Shown: piece by piece, positions 9,589-23,457 of the stretch
Layout: the number at the start of each line of letters is the position of its first letter
Position numbering within the stretch: the stretch's first letter is position 1
From: Panonychus citri
Taxonomy: Eukaryota > Arthropoda > Arachnida > Trombidiformes > Tetranychidae
Assembly: GCF_014898815.1 (NCBI RefSeq)
Contig: NW_026515432.1
Span: 1 to 64,000, forward strand
Direction of reading: 5' to 3'
DNA length: 64,000 nucleotides
Program-made: the position numbers and the translations under genes
The notes under the pieces: model-generated
The model's database searches: none
What the model saw: only the letters and a program-made list of their open reading frames with translations
What the model was told of the DNA's origin: nothing

Positions 9589-12500
9589 TAGTGAGAGTGA
9601 AAATGCAGAAATTAATTCTGATTGTCAACAATTAACTAATTAAACAAAAAATTAACGAAAAGTAATTTAGAAATATTAACAAATTTAATCACAGAAATAA
9701 AAACAAATCTTCAAATGTGTTGGTAACAAAACTAAGTAACCATGGAAACGAGAGGAACCGCCAAGTTCAAAGGTTACATTAAATTCACAATTAAAACAAA
9801 TTTTTTATTTTCACTTATTAAATTGCGACAATTAAAACTGATTAACATTCACAATTAAGGCTAGAAGAAGAGTGTTTATTTAACCATTAAAGTAGAAGAT
9901 AATTAATGTTTAATGGGAGGTTAAGACAATTTATCGAGTTGATATTTTCTTTTTATTCTGAAACTTGAATTCAATTGTTGGTCACAATTAAAGCTAATTG
10001 TTGAGAGAGAATGAGAGAGTTAGTGAGATAATTAACTCTCACCAGTTAATTATCAGATTCGTGATATCAATAAAATCAAATGATTTAATCAGATGTTCAA
10101 ATAAATTACAACACTTATCAAATCAACTGATGAAACTTTGATTGTGTCTCATCAATTGTAATTGTTATTTACTTGTGATGGTGATGATTTGATTTCCCAA
10201 TTGTTATTAATTAACTACCTGTGATTATAAAGCAAGGAAGACATTTAATTATTAAAACAACAAGACAACAACAACAACAATTAACAACAATCAAAGGTAA
10301 ATAAGTAATATAATTATAACCTCCAACTGAGAGTGATTAATATTATCTGATAATAACAATTTCTGATTAATTGATAACAATACAAACTGGTGATAATTAT
10401 TGATTTAATCAAGTGTTTACAATCAAATAGTACATTTTATATGTGTGGTAGTTAATTAAAGGGTTCAAATTGGTTAATTAACTTTGATTAATTAAAGAGG
10501 AAGGAAAAAAACTGAGAAAACAAAATCTTCAATTTTTTGAAAACCATTGAAAAAAAAGACAAATAAATTAAAATCACAATTAAAAATTGATTGTCCATCA
10601 AGTTAATCAACTGTATATAGATTTTACCATCAACAACAATTAAGATAATGATTAACTAAACATCAGCTAATGATGATCCGTTAATCTAGATATTAACCAG
10701 CAGGTTTGATAAGATAAGGTAAATTGTTTAAGGTTTTAATTGTTGAAACGGATTAACTGATTAACCATGAACCGTGTAGATGATGATTAATTGTAAACAC
10801 TGATAACAATTAAAGAAACTTTAATCAACAATTTAAATCTTAATTGGCTAATTAACCTCCAAAGTAAAACAGTTTAAATGGTAACTAAAATTTTCCCATT
10901 CTCTTTAAATAATAATCAAAGTATCCACAACAATTAAACCCGAGCAATTTAAAACCTTAAATTGATTAACTTGTTAATTTAGTTAATTGTTTCCAAATCA
11001 GAAAGCTAAACATAAGTTTAATTGATTAAAGGGGAATCCAAGTTAATTTTAATCAGAAATCAATAAGAGCCTGAAAATTGTTACTAAAGTAAAATTAAAT
11101 TCTGATTCTGATTCTGATTCTGAATATTTTATTCAGAGTAAAGTTCAGAACAAAGGAAGAAGTGAAAAAAAAAGAAAATAGGATGAACAAAGATTCATTG
11201 TCTCCATGAATTTATCATGAAAATCCTTTCAAAGTCCACAGTCTGAATGCTCTAAAGATTATGTTTCATTTTGTTCAAATGGGAAATGAAAATTTCATCA
11301 GTCTTTTTAATATGTACTGAATTTCATGATTACTTTTTTATTTACCAACTGAATTGCGATAAAATTTTCATGGTAATCATCATTAATTTATTGAATACCT
11401 GATTATCGTTAATACAATCAATTGTATTTACTTTGATACGGAATATCATGATTGTAAGTGAATGGAAGGAGAAGAAGAAGAAGAAAAAAGTTCTGGATTG
11501 AATTCTGGAAGATGAAAATATCTATTGAATATAATAAATCCATGAGAATCTAAAATTGATCAGCAGAATTCAAATGAATGAAAATGATAATCCAACCCAA
11601 TTGGAAGATGATCAATCATCATGGTGGTCATCAGACTTGTGTAATCATCCCTTTTTTCCCATGATGATGATGATGATCTTGAAACAATCAGTGATGATGA
11701 AGATGAAAATTTCTAAACTCATAAACATGTAATATTTTTCATTCATTCATCATGATTCCTTTACAATTGAATGAAGATGCTACCAAATGCTTAAGGATAA
11801 ACCATTGATAAAGTTGCTTTTTGATGACCAACAATATGAGATGATGATGATGACATTTTAATGACATTAAACTAACCAGGTAATCATAGTGTCATCATCA
11901 TCATCATCATCATATGATTATTATTATTATTATTTGTTATCATCATCATGATAATGTGTCTCAGATGAGATAAAAATATCAGAAACTGAATCAACTATTA
12001 ATAACAATAGTTATAGTAAAGTGGGCTGATGATGATGCTAATAACTTTTAACTAATCAAATTATATTGATATGGTTGATGATTTTGATTATGATAATGAT
12101 TATCTGATTATTAATCATCATAAATATTGGTAATAAACATTAATCAGTTGATCATTTTTACTTATCTATTGAAATGATAACCATTAAGTATAATCATCAT
12201 CATCATTCAGATTCATTCCGATAATATTACATATGTATCTAGATTAAGGTTCAGTTTTATCATCATCATGATGAAGATGATTAACTTCCTGTTGTAATTG
12301 ATCAAAATCAAACTTCCTAATGTCAACAACCTGATGTATCAATTATATATATAAGAATCAATATAAATTCTGGTGAAAGTTATGAAGAAATTTTTTTACC
12401 TTCAATTTTCAAATCAATCTAATTTCTAATTTCTTTTTGTTGTGAACAAAAAATCGTAGAAACTTCATGAAACTCGTTGATTATGTTATAGATCAGGGGA

Positions 12501-15500
12501 AAGAAAAAAAAATTCTCGAACTCTCGAACTGAAACTTTCGAAACTAAACTTTTTATGTAAACTCATGACCTTTTCTTTCCCTCATCATCTTCATCATCCA
12601 GTTGATTTCTATCATGATAATGGTCATCATATGATTGATTTAGATTAGAACTTTTTTTAGATTCTTTTTTCTTTCTTTTCAAAAGTTGTAAAACTTTGAT
12701 TATATAAACTGACAGTTTGATTAACTATTTCATTGAGTAGCAATTTAAATTTTCAAATTACTCTTTTTCTTGATAATAAATCAGATGAATCACTAAATTG
12801 TTTGGTCTAAATATTTCAGGTTAAGATTCAGAGTAATGGTCAATAAGACAATATTTGATTATTATTGATGAGAAATTAGCTTTGATTAACTGATATGATT
12901 TTGATACAAGAAAAAAAAAGTGTTGATATATTAATAATTTAATTTCCAATTAACTCTCAATGGTTACAATTAGCTAATCATTTGTATTGTCAATACAATG
13001 AGATGTTCAAATGTATTGAGATATTAAATGAATGAGATCCAGTTTGACCAAAAAGATGATGATAATAATAATAGTTAGTTGTTGGTCTTCAACATGATCA
13101 TGACAATTATACTTACGATATCACCATTAACACTGACCATTGGTCAATCTTTATCAATCCTTGGGATAATTTTGTCCTTTGATTGTTATTAACAATTTGA
13201 ATTGTATACAAGGCAAAACAATCAACCTAAATAATATTTCACTCATGGTGAGCTTAATGATGTTATCATCAAATATACAGTATACATGATGATTGATTCA
13301 CCATTGATACATATTCAAGGTCGTAATCATGAGTTTATCAGTTGGTTACCATGAATTACTCACAGGGATTTTGATTATCATCATGTTCATCTTGATGATC
13401 ATGTTTTGTTGGTGTTTACTGATGAAATATTTAGTTAAGGTAATTGTTAAGACAAGAAAAACAATCTGCTAAATGATATTATTAGTATTATTTTTATCAC
13501 CATGTTAGTATTGATTGAAACTGAACAACAAGAAAAAATAATTCTGTTGGTGAAACTCAGATTATATTGTTATTGTTGGATAACAAGTCTCAAGAAAAAC
13601 TGTTTAGTATCATCATGATTATGATTAGTACATTTAAGAAAGAGGGAAATGGAAAGGAAGGAAAAAAATTCTCAGAATTATATTCTCTGTATAAGAATAT
13701 GAATAAAATGAAATCATGTAAGTCTTTCAATGGAATTAGACTGAACTTTTTTTTTGCTTTTTTTCCCTTCTATCTCAGGTAACTGTTAATACCAACAACA
13801 ACAACTTCAGCACAAAAGTATATATTATTAATGGTAATCGGGGTTCATGGTGGTGGTGGTAAAGAGGGAGTGAGGTGTTGATTAACTTTCATCTCTCAGT
13901 GAGTTCATTGGATTTAACTCTCTTATTTCCATGCATGATTAGATTGCTATAGTTAATCTTATGATTCATGTAATATGCAAACTCACAAATAAATACACAA
14001 TCTGATTACATGGAAGCTCAGATAAGATTTACATGGTGGGTAAGAGGAAAGAGAGAGAGAGAGAGAGAGAGATTCTCACCCATTTTCATCTTTCTCTCTA
14101 ATGAATATAAACCAAATATTCACTGAGAACTTTTTCCCTCCCAGAACTTTATATTCTTTTGCTCTCTTACAATTCTAGAATTTTATTCGCTTTGATGATA
14201 AAGAAAATTTTTCCAATTCTTTGCATGGAAGAAAACACTTTAAACGAATTAGCTTTAGTTTATCAATAATCATGAAACGTAGCAGAAAAGACGATGAAAA
14301 TTTCCGGAAACATCGAGAAAAAGAATTAGAAACAAAAAGTTCTTTCGAATCAAAAAACTTTTTCACCAGCCCAGTTTCACCCTCATCACCATCACTACCA
14401 CCAAATATGCTGACACTTAAAATTGAGTCTCAGAAAAACCGATTAACCATGATAAACGTCATCATCAGAATTATCTGTTCACCATCATCAACATGGAGAC
14501 GGAAAAAAAGTCATCTCACTTTTTTATTTCCTCGATAACAACAAAATTCAATTATGAATTTGCATTAATCATTGGTTAAGTGAGTCTATTTCCCTGATAA
14601 TTAGCAGATAGTAAATTAAAATAAGCCATCAGAATTAATCAATCAAGTAATGAATTCATATATACATTAACGTAAAAAAAAGTTCATCCATCCTGAGTAC
14701 TCAGAATAAGACAGAAAACATCATGAGCAACAAAAGGTAAGTTGAAACTGAGAAAAGAACATAAAAACATGAATAAGATTTACATCTTTACATTTCGTCT
14801 TAAATATTAAATTAATCTTCTTACATCCTGAGTTTCAATATAATCACACTGAAAATGATCAAACTGAATTTCCCCTGAAGGTGTCAAATGTTATAGATAA
14901 AAAAGCACGTGACTTACATGGTGTAAATTATTGAGACTTTCATGATAAATGAATTCACCAAATTGAGAAGATTTTTTTCCCATTGATGAGTTTTCCTGAT
15001 GAATGAAAACAGAAACGAAAATTTTTTTTTCTTTTACATTTTGATGAATCCAAATGGAAATAATTATTTTGTATACATTGATTGTTAATTACTGTTCTAA
15101 TTAATTTGGAAATGTTAATTGAATAAATGTTAATAACGATAAATGGCTAATCAAAATTCATGAGAGTAACTTTTTAACAGCTAATTGGATTGAATTTGGA
15201 TTCTGAACAAGGGATAGATTTTCATGAATGAATTGTAATTGAATAATAACATTTGTAGCTTGTATTTAGAGATGAAAATTAATCATGTTTAACAGTTTGA
15301 TTGTTTACCAATCATAAATCATTGACAATTAGATGGTAAAGATTAAATTGGATTAAATTGTTGATGAAAAAAAAAATCAATTCATCTGAGATTTTGGTCA
15401 ATCTCTTGTTACCTTTTTATCAATGACACAACATAGTGATTGTTAAATTGTTCCCAAACAATTTACCTGATTAAATTTCCAATTGATTAATAGCTTTGTA

Positions 15501-17049
15501 CTGTGTGTTAGTTAATTGTCAACAATTTAATAAGAAAAATAAAATAAAGACCAATGGATAAGATGATCTTTTCCAAGTCTCAAGTTGCCACAAAGATTAT
15601 CCTGATATCGTTGAGACAATCAACTTTATTAGAATTGAAAATAAATTGTCATCACTAGTTTAAGATTATTGATTAGTTTAGATTATGAAAGTTTCCCCTG
15701 TTGATTAAGTAAATTGCTCAACGATATGATTACTTATATAATCATATGAGTTTTTTTTTTAATTAACTTTCAAATGAATCAATTTATTTATTTGATTAGT
15801 TGTCAATTAAATAAACCATTTGGTAACTAGGTAAATTAAGTTAATCAAGATTGATATTTCAAATCAAATGCAATCCAAACGTGTCCAACAATTAACAGTT
15901 AATCATATTTATATTATTAATTATGGGAAAACAATCATCAATGGATTAACATTGATTGGGTTAGTGTGATAATTTTTGCTCTAGTATTTTGTTTTTGTTT
16001 TTTTTTTGATAAAATAAATAAGAAACTGATCAAAGATTAACAATTTAATCACAAGCAATTTAAGTTAATCACTTGTCATTGATTAACTTTCAATTCTTAC
16101 TGTGTAAACATGTACAACTTAACTGGACATGCTACATGTCCAGTTTCAGTGTTGTAATCAAAATCTTTAAATGATTCATGGTGATGATTATGATAAGTGA
16201 TTAAAACGTGATGATTAATGATAACCTATCATAATTAATATCATCGTTACCATGATGATGAACATGATGGTGATGATGATTAAGATAATATGAGAAAAGT
16301 AAACATGGCAAAGGTAAATTATCATTTATCCTGATTAATAATCATCATCAATTTGGTAGATAGATTTTACTTTTTTTTGTATTATGTTGAAATTGTTATT
16401 CATCTAATTCAATTATTTATCAATTCTTACCTGAGCAATTTACCTGATGATAATAAACTTAACTTCTAAATGATAATCAGTTGATTGTTACTTGGAAAAT
16501 GATAATTCTGATGATGGTGGTAAGTAAGTCATTGGAAATACGATAACAGAATAAATTAAGTTCCCTTTGACTGTTCAGAAGTCATGAGGAAATGTTTATT
16601 TAATTCAGTCAAGTTTCATGGTGAACTCATGGTAATCATAATATTTGTTTCATTGTATTCCAATTCAGTTAGAGTTTAAATTTCATTCATTTCTATGAAA
16701 ATTATTTTCTTTCAAGTGATAGAAAAGTTTTCCATTTGTTTTGGAACTTTTATTTCTGAATTTTTTCTCCATCAATTTGACTCTGGAATATTTTTAGGTA
16801 AAACATTTTATTGATTCATGAAATGAATGAATGGTCAATGGGAAAAGTTATTGGCTATAATATTAATTTACATTATTCATGTTTTTATTTTCAGGGGGTT
16901 TCATGTTAATTTACTTGAATTTTAATAAGTTACTTCTCATTAGATTTGGAAATTAAACTTTTCTTTTACATGGTAAATATTCAGCATTTCAGTAACAAGT
17001 ATATATAAATGTGTGACGCTGATTTTGTGTCTATGTGATAATTTTTGGT
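9589..17049. other. long gene-poor AT-rich interval
   Basis: About 7.5 kb with no ORF that resembles a protein. It is dominated by ATTAA/CAATTA words and by (ATG)n/(CAT)n tracts, for example near 11655-11950 and 16230-16290, plus a (GA)n run at 14051-14072 and a TCTGATTCTGAT repeat near 11100-11130. The short ORFs at 13567-13782 and 14221-14538 are low-complexity and unconvincing. Its 5' end (about 9590-9800) may hold the gatA promoter. Regulatory DNA or introns of unseen genes are possible. Confidence 0.4.
14051..14072. repeat. (GA)n microsatellite
   Basis: An uninterrupted GA dinucleotide run of about 22 bp. Confidence 0.8.
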
Positions 17050-18432
17050 CTAATGTTGACCTTTGGTGGTTATCGGTAGAGAGGTTGATGTTGATTCTTT
17101 GAAAGATCGTGAGCTAATTGAGTTGATGGGTCGATGAGAAGATGAATGAATTGATGAACCGATAGCATCTCTTGTGAATGAGGGATAATTTGGTGTTTTC
17201 TTAAGACAACGGAAAAGATATTTATCAAAGTGAGTTCTAAAGGAACCGGAAACGATGTAAAGGGCAACCGGATTAAGACAAGAGTTACCAAAGGCAAGGA
17301 TAAAACCAACAATTCTAACATAATGCCAGAAGGGGGTTGAAGCTAAAAAGGAAATTGGATAAAAGTAAAACCATATCATGAATACATGATTAGGGAAAAA
17401 GCAGATTGCGAACAGTATTATAAAGGATAGGACAGTTTTGGCCACTTTGGTTCGAGCCTTGGTTAATCTAAGGTGTGTTTGGTTGATTCCGTTTGATGAG
17501 GTTGCTGAAAGTGAACGCTGTGTATTGGCAAGTAGATGACGAGCCATCGCCAGGTAAAAGACACTGATGATGAAAAGGGGAAGAGCATAGAGAATGATAA
17601 ACTTGGTCAGCACAATGAATTTGGCGTAATTGGTTCCTAAGGAGGCTGGAAATGGATAACATATTGAGATTGTTTTCTCAGGAGTTATTGGAATTTGCAT
17701 GACAAATGAATTATATGCTCCAGGGAATGCAAGGAGAGAGGCGATTGTCCAAATTGACGCGGTTATGGTCAAGGTTAACTCTTTATGTTTGGTTGAGGTG
17801 AAACGTTTTAATGGAAGGACAATTGCCATGTAACGGTCAGCAGAAAGTACGGTTAAAGAGAAAACGGTTACACCTATGGACACATCACGAACAAATTCCG
17901 ATAATTTACAAAGAAATTGACCGTAAGGCCAAGAATCGAAGGAGTAAATGGTTGAAACAAAGGGTAAGGCACCGGTAATAATAAGTAGATCACCAATGGA
18001 AAGGCTTATGATGTAAGTGTTGGGAATTGTTCTCATTGATTTATTACGTAAAAAGACAAATATAATTGTACCATTTCCTATCAAGCCGATTATGAACAAT
18101 ATTCCAAACACGATTGGTACGATATATGTTTCAGGTCGATATTCATATGGTACATAAGTATCGTTGTCGGATAGAGTTCCGTTGAATTTTAAGTTTATTG
18201 TATCAGTTAAAATGGTTGAATTCTCGTTGTTCAATGATATGGATGATGGTGAAGATGATGATGATGATGATGATATTGTTGATAAGGAGTCGAAATTAAA
18301 TTGTAATGAAGGATAACCTTGATTAGAAGATGAGTTTGAATTTAATTCGAAAAAATTAATCGAATAGTAACTTGATGAAGGTACAACTTCACTTACAATT
18401 TGGACAATTGTTTCGTTCATAATTGTTTTCAA
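17050..18432 (-). CDS. CCHamide receptor-like class A GPCR (bombesin-receptor family), single exon
   Basis: An intact 460-residue ORF without introns. The extracellular N-terminus (about 100 residues) is Ser/Asn-rich with several NxS/T sites and ends in YVPYEYRPETYIVPIVFG, which leads into TM1 (IGLIGNGTIIFVFL). It shows the class A hallmarks: LSIGDLL in TM2, Cys before TM3 (LCKLSEFVRDVSIGVTVF), the DRY motif (SADRYMAIVLPLK), Cys in extracellular loop 2 (ISICYPFP), FAICFFPNHVFMIWFYF in TM6, and NPVALY in TM7. The wording around TM1-TM3 and TM6-TM7 closely follows arthropod CCHamide-1/2 receptors, which are Gq-coupled neuropeptide receptors of the bombesin/BRS3 type linked to feeding and metabolism. 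The cytoplasmic tail is short and Ser-rich. The start ATG at 18430-18432 is the first in frame. CCHamide-1 and CCHamide-2 specificity cannot be told apart by eye. Confidence 0.88.
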   Translation of the reverse strand: MKTIMNETIVQIVSEVVPSSSYYSINFFELNSNSSSNQGYPSLQFNFDSLSTISSSSSSSSPSSISLNNENSTILTDTINLKFNGTLSDNDTYVPYEYRPETYIVPIVFGILFIIGLIGNGTIIFVFLRNKSMRTIPNTYIISLSIGDLLIITGALPFVSTIYSFDSWPYGQFLCKLSEFVRDVSIGVTVFSLTVLSADRYMAIVLPLKRFTSTKHKELTLTITASIWTIASLLAFPGAYNSFVMQIPITPEKTISICYPFPASLGTNYAKFIVLTKFIILYALPLFIISVFYLAMARHLLANTQRSLSATSSNGINQTHLRLTKARTKVAKTVLSFIILFAICFFPNHVFMIWFYFYPISFLASTPFWHYVRIVGFILAFGNSCLNPVALYIVSGSFRTHFDKYLFRCLKKTPNYPSFTRDAIGSSIHSSSHRPINSISSRSFKESTSTSLPITTKGQH

Positions 18433-19368
18433 TTCTAAAAACTGATTGTTAATTTAGATTAATGATTTACTTTAATTCCGATTGATAAGCGATAACAAAT
18501 TCATTGGAAACCAATTGATTGATCAATATGTTCAAACTGTTCAACCTTATTTGAGGTACATCTCATTAGAACAAGAACTTTTTGTTTCATCATCATTCTC
18601 ATCAAAAAACTTTCTCCTCGAATCGAGATTAGAACTTTTCTCTTGTAGAATACCATTGGTGCCATCTATTGGTAGAAAATGTCAACTCACGAAAAGTTTA
18701 TCGAACAAAAATAAAAAAAAGATTCGAGAAAAAAGAGATACAATAAGTAAAATTACTTATTTTTATCGATTATTAGACAAGAAACTTTTTTTGCGACAAT
18801 TGATCGACTGATAAGTTCCCATAAAGATCAATATTTTCACTGATGAAAATCTTGATTTTGATTGTGCTTATTGAATTTGAGGAAATCGGTCAGTTAAACT
18901 TTCTTTAATTATTTTGTTCTAATAATTATCACCAACACCTAATTTTGTGATTTGATTCGCGTTCATGGTTGAAATAATTCTTACTAAATTAACCCTCAAT
19001 CAAATTCATCGATCGCAGAATTTACGAGTAAAAAAAAGTTCTAAACACTATTTTCCTTTAGAACTTTTTTTCCTCTCTGATTTGTTTTCTTTTCTATTTT
19101 ACGCCAGACTTGTGATTCCAATATGACAGCTATCAAAGTGTATTTCGAAAACGATTGGCTCGAAAGAAGAGAGGAAAAGAGAGATGATGATGATGGAAAA
19201 GAGAGAAGAAAAAAGATGATTGAAGTCTCATGAGAGTAGTAAACAATTTCTTCCATTGTTTTTTGTTCAATTCGAATCTCTGAGTTGTTAAGTTTCTCTT
19301 ATTTCTCTTTTTTTTCAAACAAAAATCTTCGATTTCATTGAAACTGTTGAAAAAGACGAAGAGCAGAA

Positions 19369-19371
<3 letters not shown>

Positions 19372-19407
<36 letters not shown>
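19372..19407. repeat. (GA)n microsatellite
   Basis: A GA run of about 36 bp. It generates spurious RE-repeat and SL-repeat ORFs on the two strands. Confidence 0.85.
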
Positions 19408-19410
<3 letters not shown>

Positions 19411-21187
19411 ATGAGAATGAGAGCAAAAGAAATCGAATAGAAAACATTCAATTCGAAATAACTTGTTTGGAAACTTATGAATATCACCAAAGTGAACTGT
19501 TGATAGAATCGAAATTGAAGATCAATATTCATTACCATCTAACCGGAAAGAGAAAGAGAGAGTGAGAGAGAAAACCTTAGTCTAATTGAAAGAGAATAAA
19601 AAAATATTCGAATTCTAGTTTTCTCTCCAAAAATTTCTTTCAAATCTTCAATGAAAACTAATATTTTTCAAGGTCAATTGAATCAATGGCACATTTACAA
19701 TCATTAACATCTAATATTCCATAAGCTTTATTACAACATTAAGAAAAACCAACAAAGATCTCACCCTGAATCATTTACATAATTTATCATCACCAGGTAT
19801 CATCTTCCATATTCATAATATACCTTTTCAATATCAATTCTCAGTTCAATAATCTGATATTTCCTAATAGACTGATCCATTTTCATAGATTGACCATTGT
19901 ATCCATGATATACTTCATTACAATACAACAGTAAACGACCTCAGTGATAATAAAACCATGTAACATGATGACCAGTTGAATTGAGTGAAACTTTTGAATG
20001 AGAATTTTAAAAAGCTCAACTTATTGTTATATTTTATATTAGCTAAATATCAACTTTCCAACTCCCACTCTCAACTTTATCCTGAAACTGTTATCAACCA
20101 TAAAAGTATATTAATGTATATGGCTTTTCAGAATATTGAATTTTCCCTTCATATGGATCCAGAATTTTTTTTCCAATTCATTCATTCTGTTACCATGTGA
20201 TATTCAACTGGATCTTATTACCAACCCTTAACCACTCCGTTCAAAGTTTCAATCCAATTGATATCAGTTTAATAATAGTTACATGTTCAAATGTTTTTTG
20301 TTTTTCTTTTACTTATACAACCGATTATTACATTTTTCTTGTTGTTATTGTTCATCTTCTTCATCATCATCATGATTATAATGAAATAATATATTGTTTA
20401 CATGACATTATAACCACATGATTGAAGCAACATGAATGATAAACAACATTTATCATGCACTTGAAATTCAATATATTAATATAACAGAATATCAAAACAA
20501 ACGAGCTTTAATAATCATAACGGTAAATATATCGAAGGTATAAAATACATAGATCCCAAGTTTAGTGAACTAAATACATGACAGGACATGAAGTTTTAAT
20601 ATATTAAATTGTTGAGTTAATCAGATGATAAATTGAGATGAAAATTAAACGATTTACTATTCGATTGTATATTAAAACGAAATTCAATAATTTATCAGAT
20701 TATTTTCGGATCCATTTTGATGGGAGTGGATAAAAGTTGAGAGAGAGAGAGAGAGTTTATATTGCAATATTATTACATTGAATTAAGTTGGATGGGATAT
20801 GTAAAGTTGGTTCCAAAGGAGAAACGAGAGTTTGAATTTTATCCTGATTGAGTAAATATTTACATGGGAATCATCAATACTCATAAAGTGTTCATAGTCA
20901 TGATGAAGATCGTCATGGAACTGAAATTTACTTTTCTCTATTTATGTCTCTTTCTTTTTCTGAAGTTACTTTTTTTGTTCCATTTTATCTTACTTGATGA
21001 AAATCCAACTGTATATTTGTTCAAGTATTTTCACAAGCAAATACAAATAATAGCAAATGCAAATTCGAAATTCCGAATTTATTCCATAGGGCGCGGGAGG
21101 GTTGGGCTGATAAAGCTCAGGTGAATAATGGAAGATTAGGAAATTCATGGAAGGCTTCAGATTATGAATGAATCTGACGAGGAAGAC

Positions 21188-21192
<5 letters not shown>

Positions 21193-21269
<77 letters not shown>
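21193..21269. repeat. (GA)n microsatellite, the longest pure GA run in the window
   Basis: About 77 bp of uninterrupted GA. It could bind GAGA-type factors, but length polymorphism is the safer expectation. Confidence 0.9.
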
Positions 21270-21272
<3 letters not shown>

Positions 21273-22215
21273 CGAGAGATGAGAGGGAAAAAGGAAATAT
21301 TTTTTTCTCTACTTTGACTCGGGCAATCGAAAAGAATTTATTTTATTCTATCGATTCAGATTTTCTATCATCATGGGGACTGAACATTTGTTTACTTAAT
21401 CTTCTCATCCAATTGAAGTTCACTTTACCATTTATTTAAGTTTCTTATGGAAGATTGTCAATGAGAGAGAATGTGAGATGATGATCAAGATGAAGATGAG
21501 TAAAAAAAGTTCGAAATCAGTTTGTAATTCGTGATCGTAATTCCTTAAATTCCAAGGCTTGTGACCAATTTACAAGGAGAGAAAAAACTTTACATCTCTC
21601 TCTCTCTCTCTCTCTCTTCCTTAAACATCCTCAATCTCTTTCATTTTATATTCCAAGTCAGAAATTGTCAACATCACATCGATTCCATATCCAGGGTAAC
21701 CATCATGAACATTATGTACAGGAAAAGAAATGAACCTTTTCTCCCTCTCATCAGAATCTAAATGTTTACATCAATTCTGTTTCATTTCATTTCATTAACT
21801 CTGAATACCTTTTTTCTCCCCTGCAAACTAATACTTGGTGCAATTGATGCAAATTTTTCAGCTTCATTGAATAATAATCCACTTCACCTGAGTTTTCATC
21901 ATCATGCAAAGCACAAGAAAAAAAATTTAGCTGACAACAAGAATATTAACCCAATAATAAATATCCACCACCTAAATGTTTAATCATTTTGATCCAATTT
22001 AAAGTCAAAAGATTATCAATCTCATTAATCTTGAGAGAAACAAAATTAATCAGTGAAAATTTGGAGATATAATTTCAATCTCAATGTAAATCAATTGGAT
22101 AATGCTGATGATGATCAACATGAATATCATGTTTCTCTGATTATTTATTTACTGTATTACAAAATAATCCATCTGAATATTATCAGAATTTTGGTAAATA
22201 TCTTTTTCCATGAAG

Positions 22216-22220
<5 letters not shown>

Positions 22221-22273
<53 letters not shown>
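22221..22273. repeat. (CT)n microsatellite
   Basis: About 53 bp of uninterrupted CT, about 1.2 kb upstream of the GAS1-like start codon. Confidence 0.9.
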
Positions 22274-22277
<4 letters not shown>

Positions 22278-23457
22278 ATTTCTTTCAAATGATTATCTCA
22301 CTTAATCACATTTGTAATGATCAACTTCATGAAACATGAGAAGTAAATGAATGGAAAAAAACTTTATAATAAATTTTATCATCATAATCATCATCTTATA
22401 ATAATCTTAGGAGATGATGAGAGTAGCTGAAGAAAAGAAAGAAAAGTTTCAGAGGAAATCTTATTTTTTGCTGTTTCGAAAAAGAAAAGGATGAACTTCT
22501 CTATTCGAATTGAAATATTAACCTGAATATGAAAAAAAGTTCATAAGTAATTCTTTAAATTCACCATCGTCAAGTAAGAATTAGTTGATCCTCATCATTC
22601 TTAATCTTCATTATCTTGATAATCTTTTCTATTTACTCTGTTTATCTCTTTCTCTCTTTACCAGTCAATCTCTTTTCATCAGATTTACGCCATTTCTTAT
22701 ATTCACAAGCCTTAATTGTATCAATGGAATTCATCGTTTCATTCAGATTATCTCATTACCCATGATAAAAACAATCTACAACTTGAGAGATAAATTTTCA
22801 AATAATCAGCTGAAATCTGATATTCCAAGAATTTAACCAAGAAAGAGATCGAATAATATTTTCTTGGATAAGACCCAAAGACACACTAATCTCTTATCCC
22901 TTTTCTGTTTACTCTTCAATCCTAATCTCGTTTTCTGAACAAGTTGTTGAAAGAATCGATCAACTGAGCCAACCCTTGTATCGGTCAATCCAATAAACAG
23001 TTAACTCGAAAAACAAATTCCAAGTTAATTAGCTCCAATTGTACATCAAGTAAATTCGAATATTAATCAAATTATAATCGACGATTAACCAGAGAGAGAA
23101 CAAAATCTTTACTTTTTTCGAACTTTACACTGGCGACATCTACATTTTCTTTTTCTTTTTGCACAGTCGTTGTTTCTCATTTCGAGTTTCGATAATATCT
23201 CATTCCATTTATTTTCTCATTTTATTTTCTATTCTCATGGATGCAACAACAAATTCTGTTAATAGTTATCTCTTTTCAATTTTTCTCTCGTGGTTTTAAA
23301 TGTTCTTCCATCAAACTGATTGGAATTTAATTGTTCCAAACAAATTGAATCTCACCGATAACCTGAAACTCTTATTTCTTCAAGTTTTCCTCTTAATTCT
23401 CTTCAATCAATTCATCATCATCTTCTTTTCATCCAATATTATCATTATTATTCTTTC

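Larger units (their letters stand above)
18433..23457. other. intergenic: promoter side of GPCR and of GAS1-like gene, simple repeats
   Basis: About 5 kb upstream of two divergent genes. It has several (GA)/(CT) microsatellites and short low-complexity ORFs. No conserved coding sequence or RNA gene was recognised. 5' UTR exons for either gene could lie here unseen. Confidence 0.4.

Noticed and set aside
11650..11950. Dense ATG/CAT repeats, checked as a possible repeat array or CRISPR
   Set aside because: Simple trinucleotide repeats without spacers. CRISPR is not expected in a eukaryotic nuclear genome.
13567..14538. Short ORFs on both strands in the interval upstream of the GPCR
   Set aside because: Lysine/phenylalanine-rich composition expected of AT-rich DNA; no motif and no splice context.
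17070..17321. - strand ORFs nested in the GPCR
   Set aside because: Out-of-frame shadows of the intact receptor frame.
21080..21125. GC-rich patch GGGCGCGGGAGGGTTGGGCT considered as a tRNA or structural RNA
   Set aside because: No cloverleaf could be built around it by eye and no T-arm motif is present.
21160..21440. Arg-Glu repeat ORF
   Set aside because: Translation of the (GA)n microsatellite.
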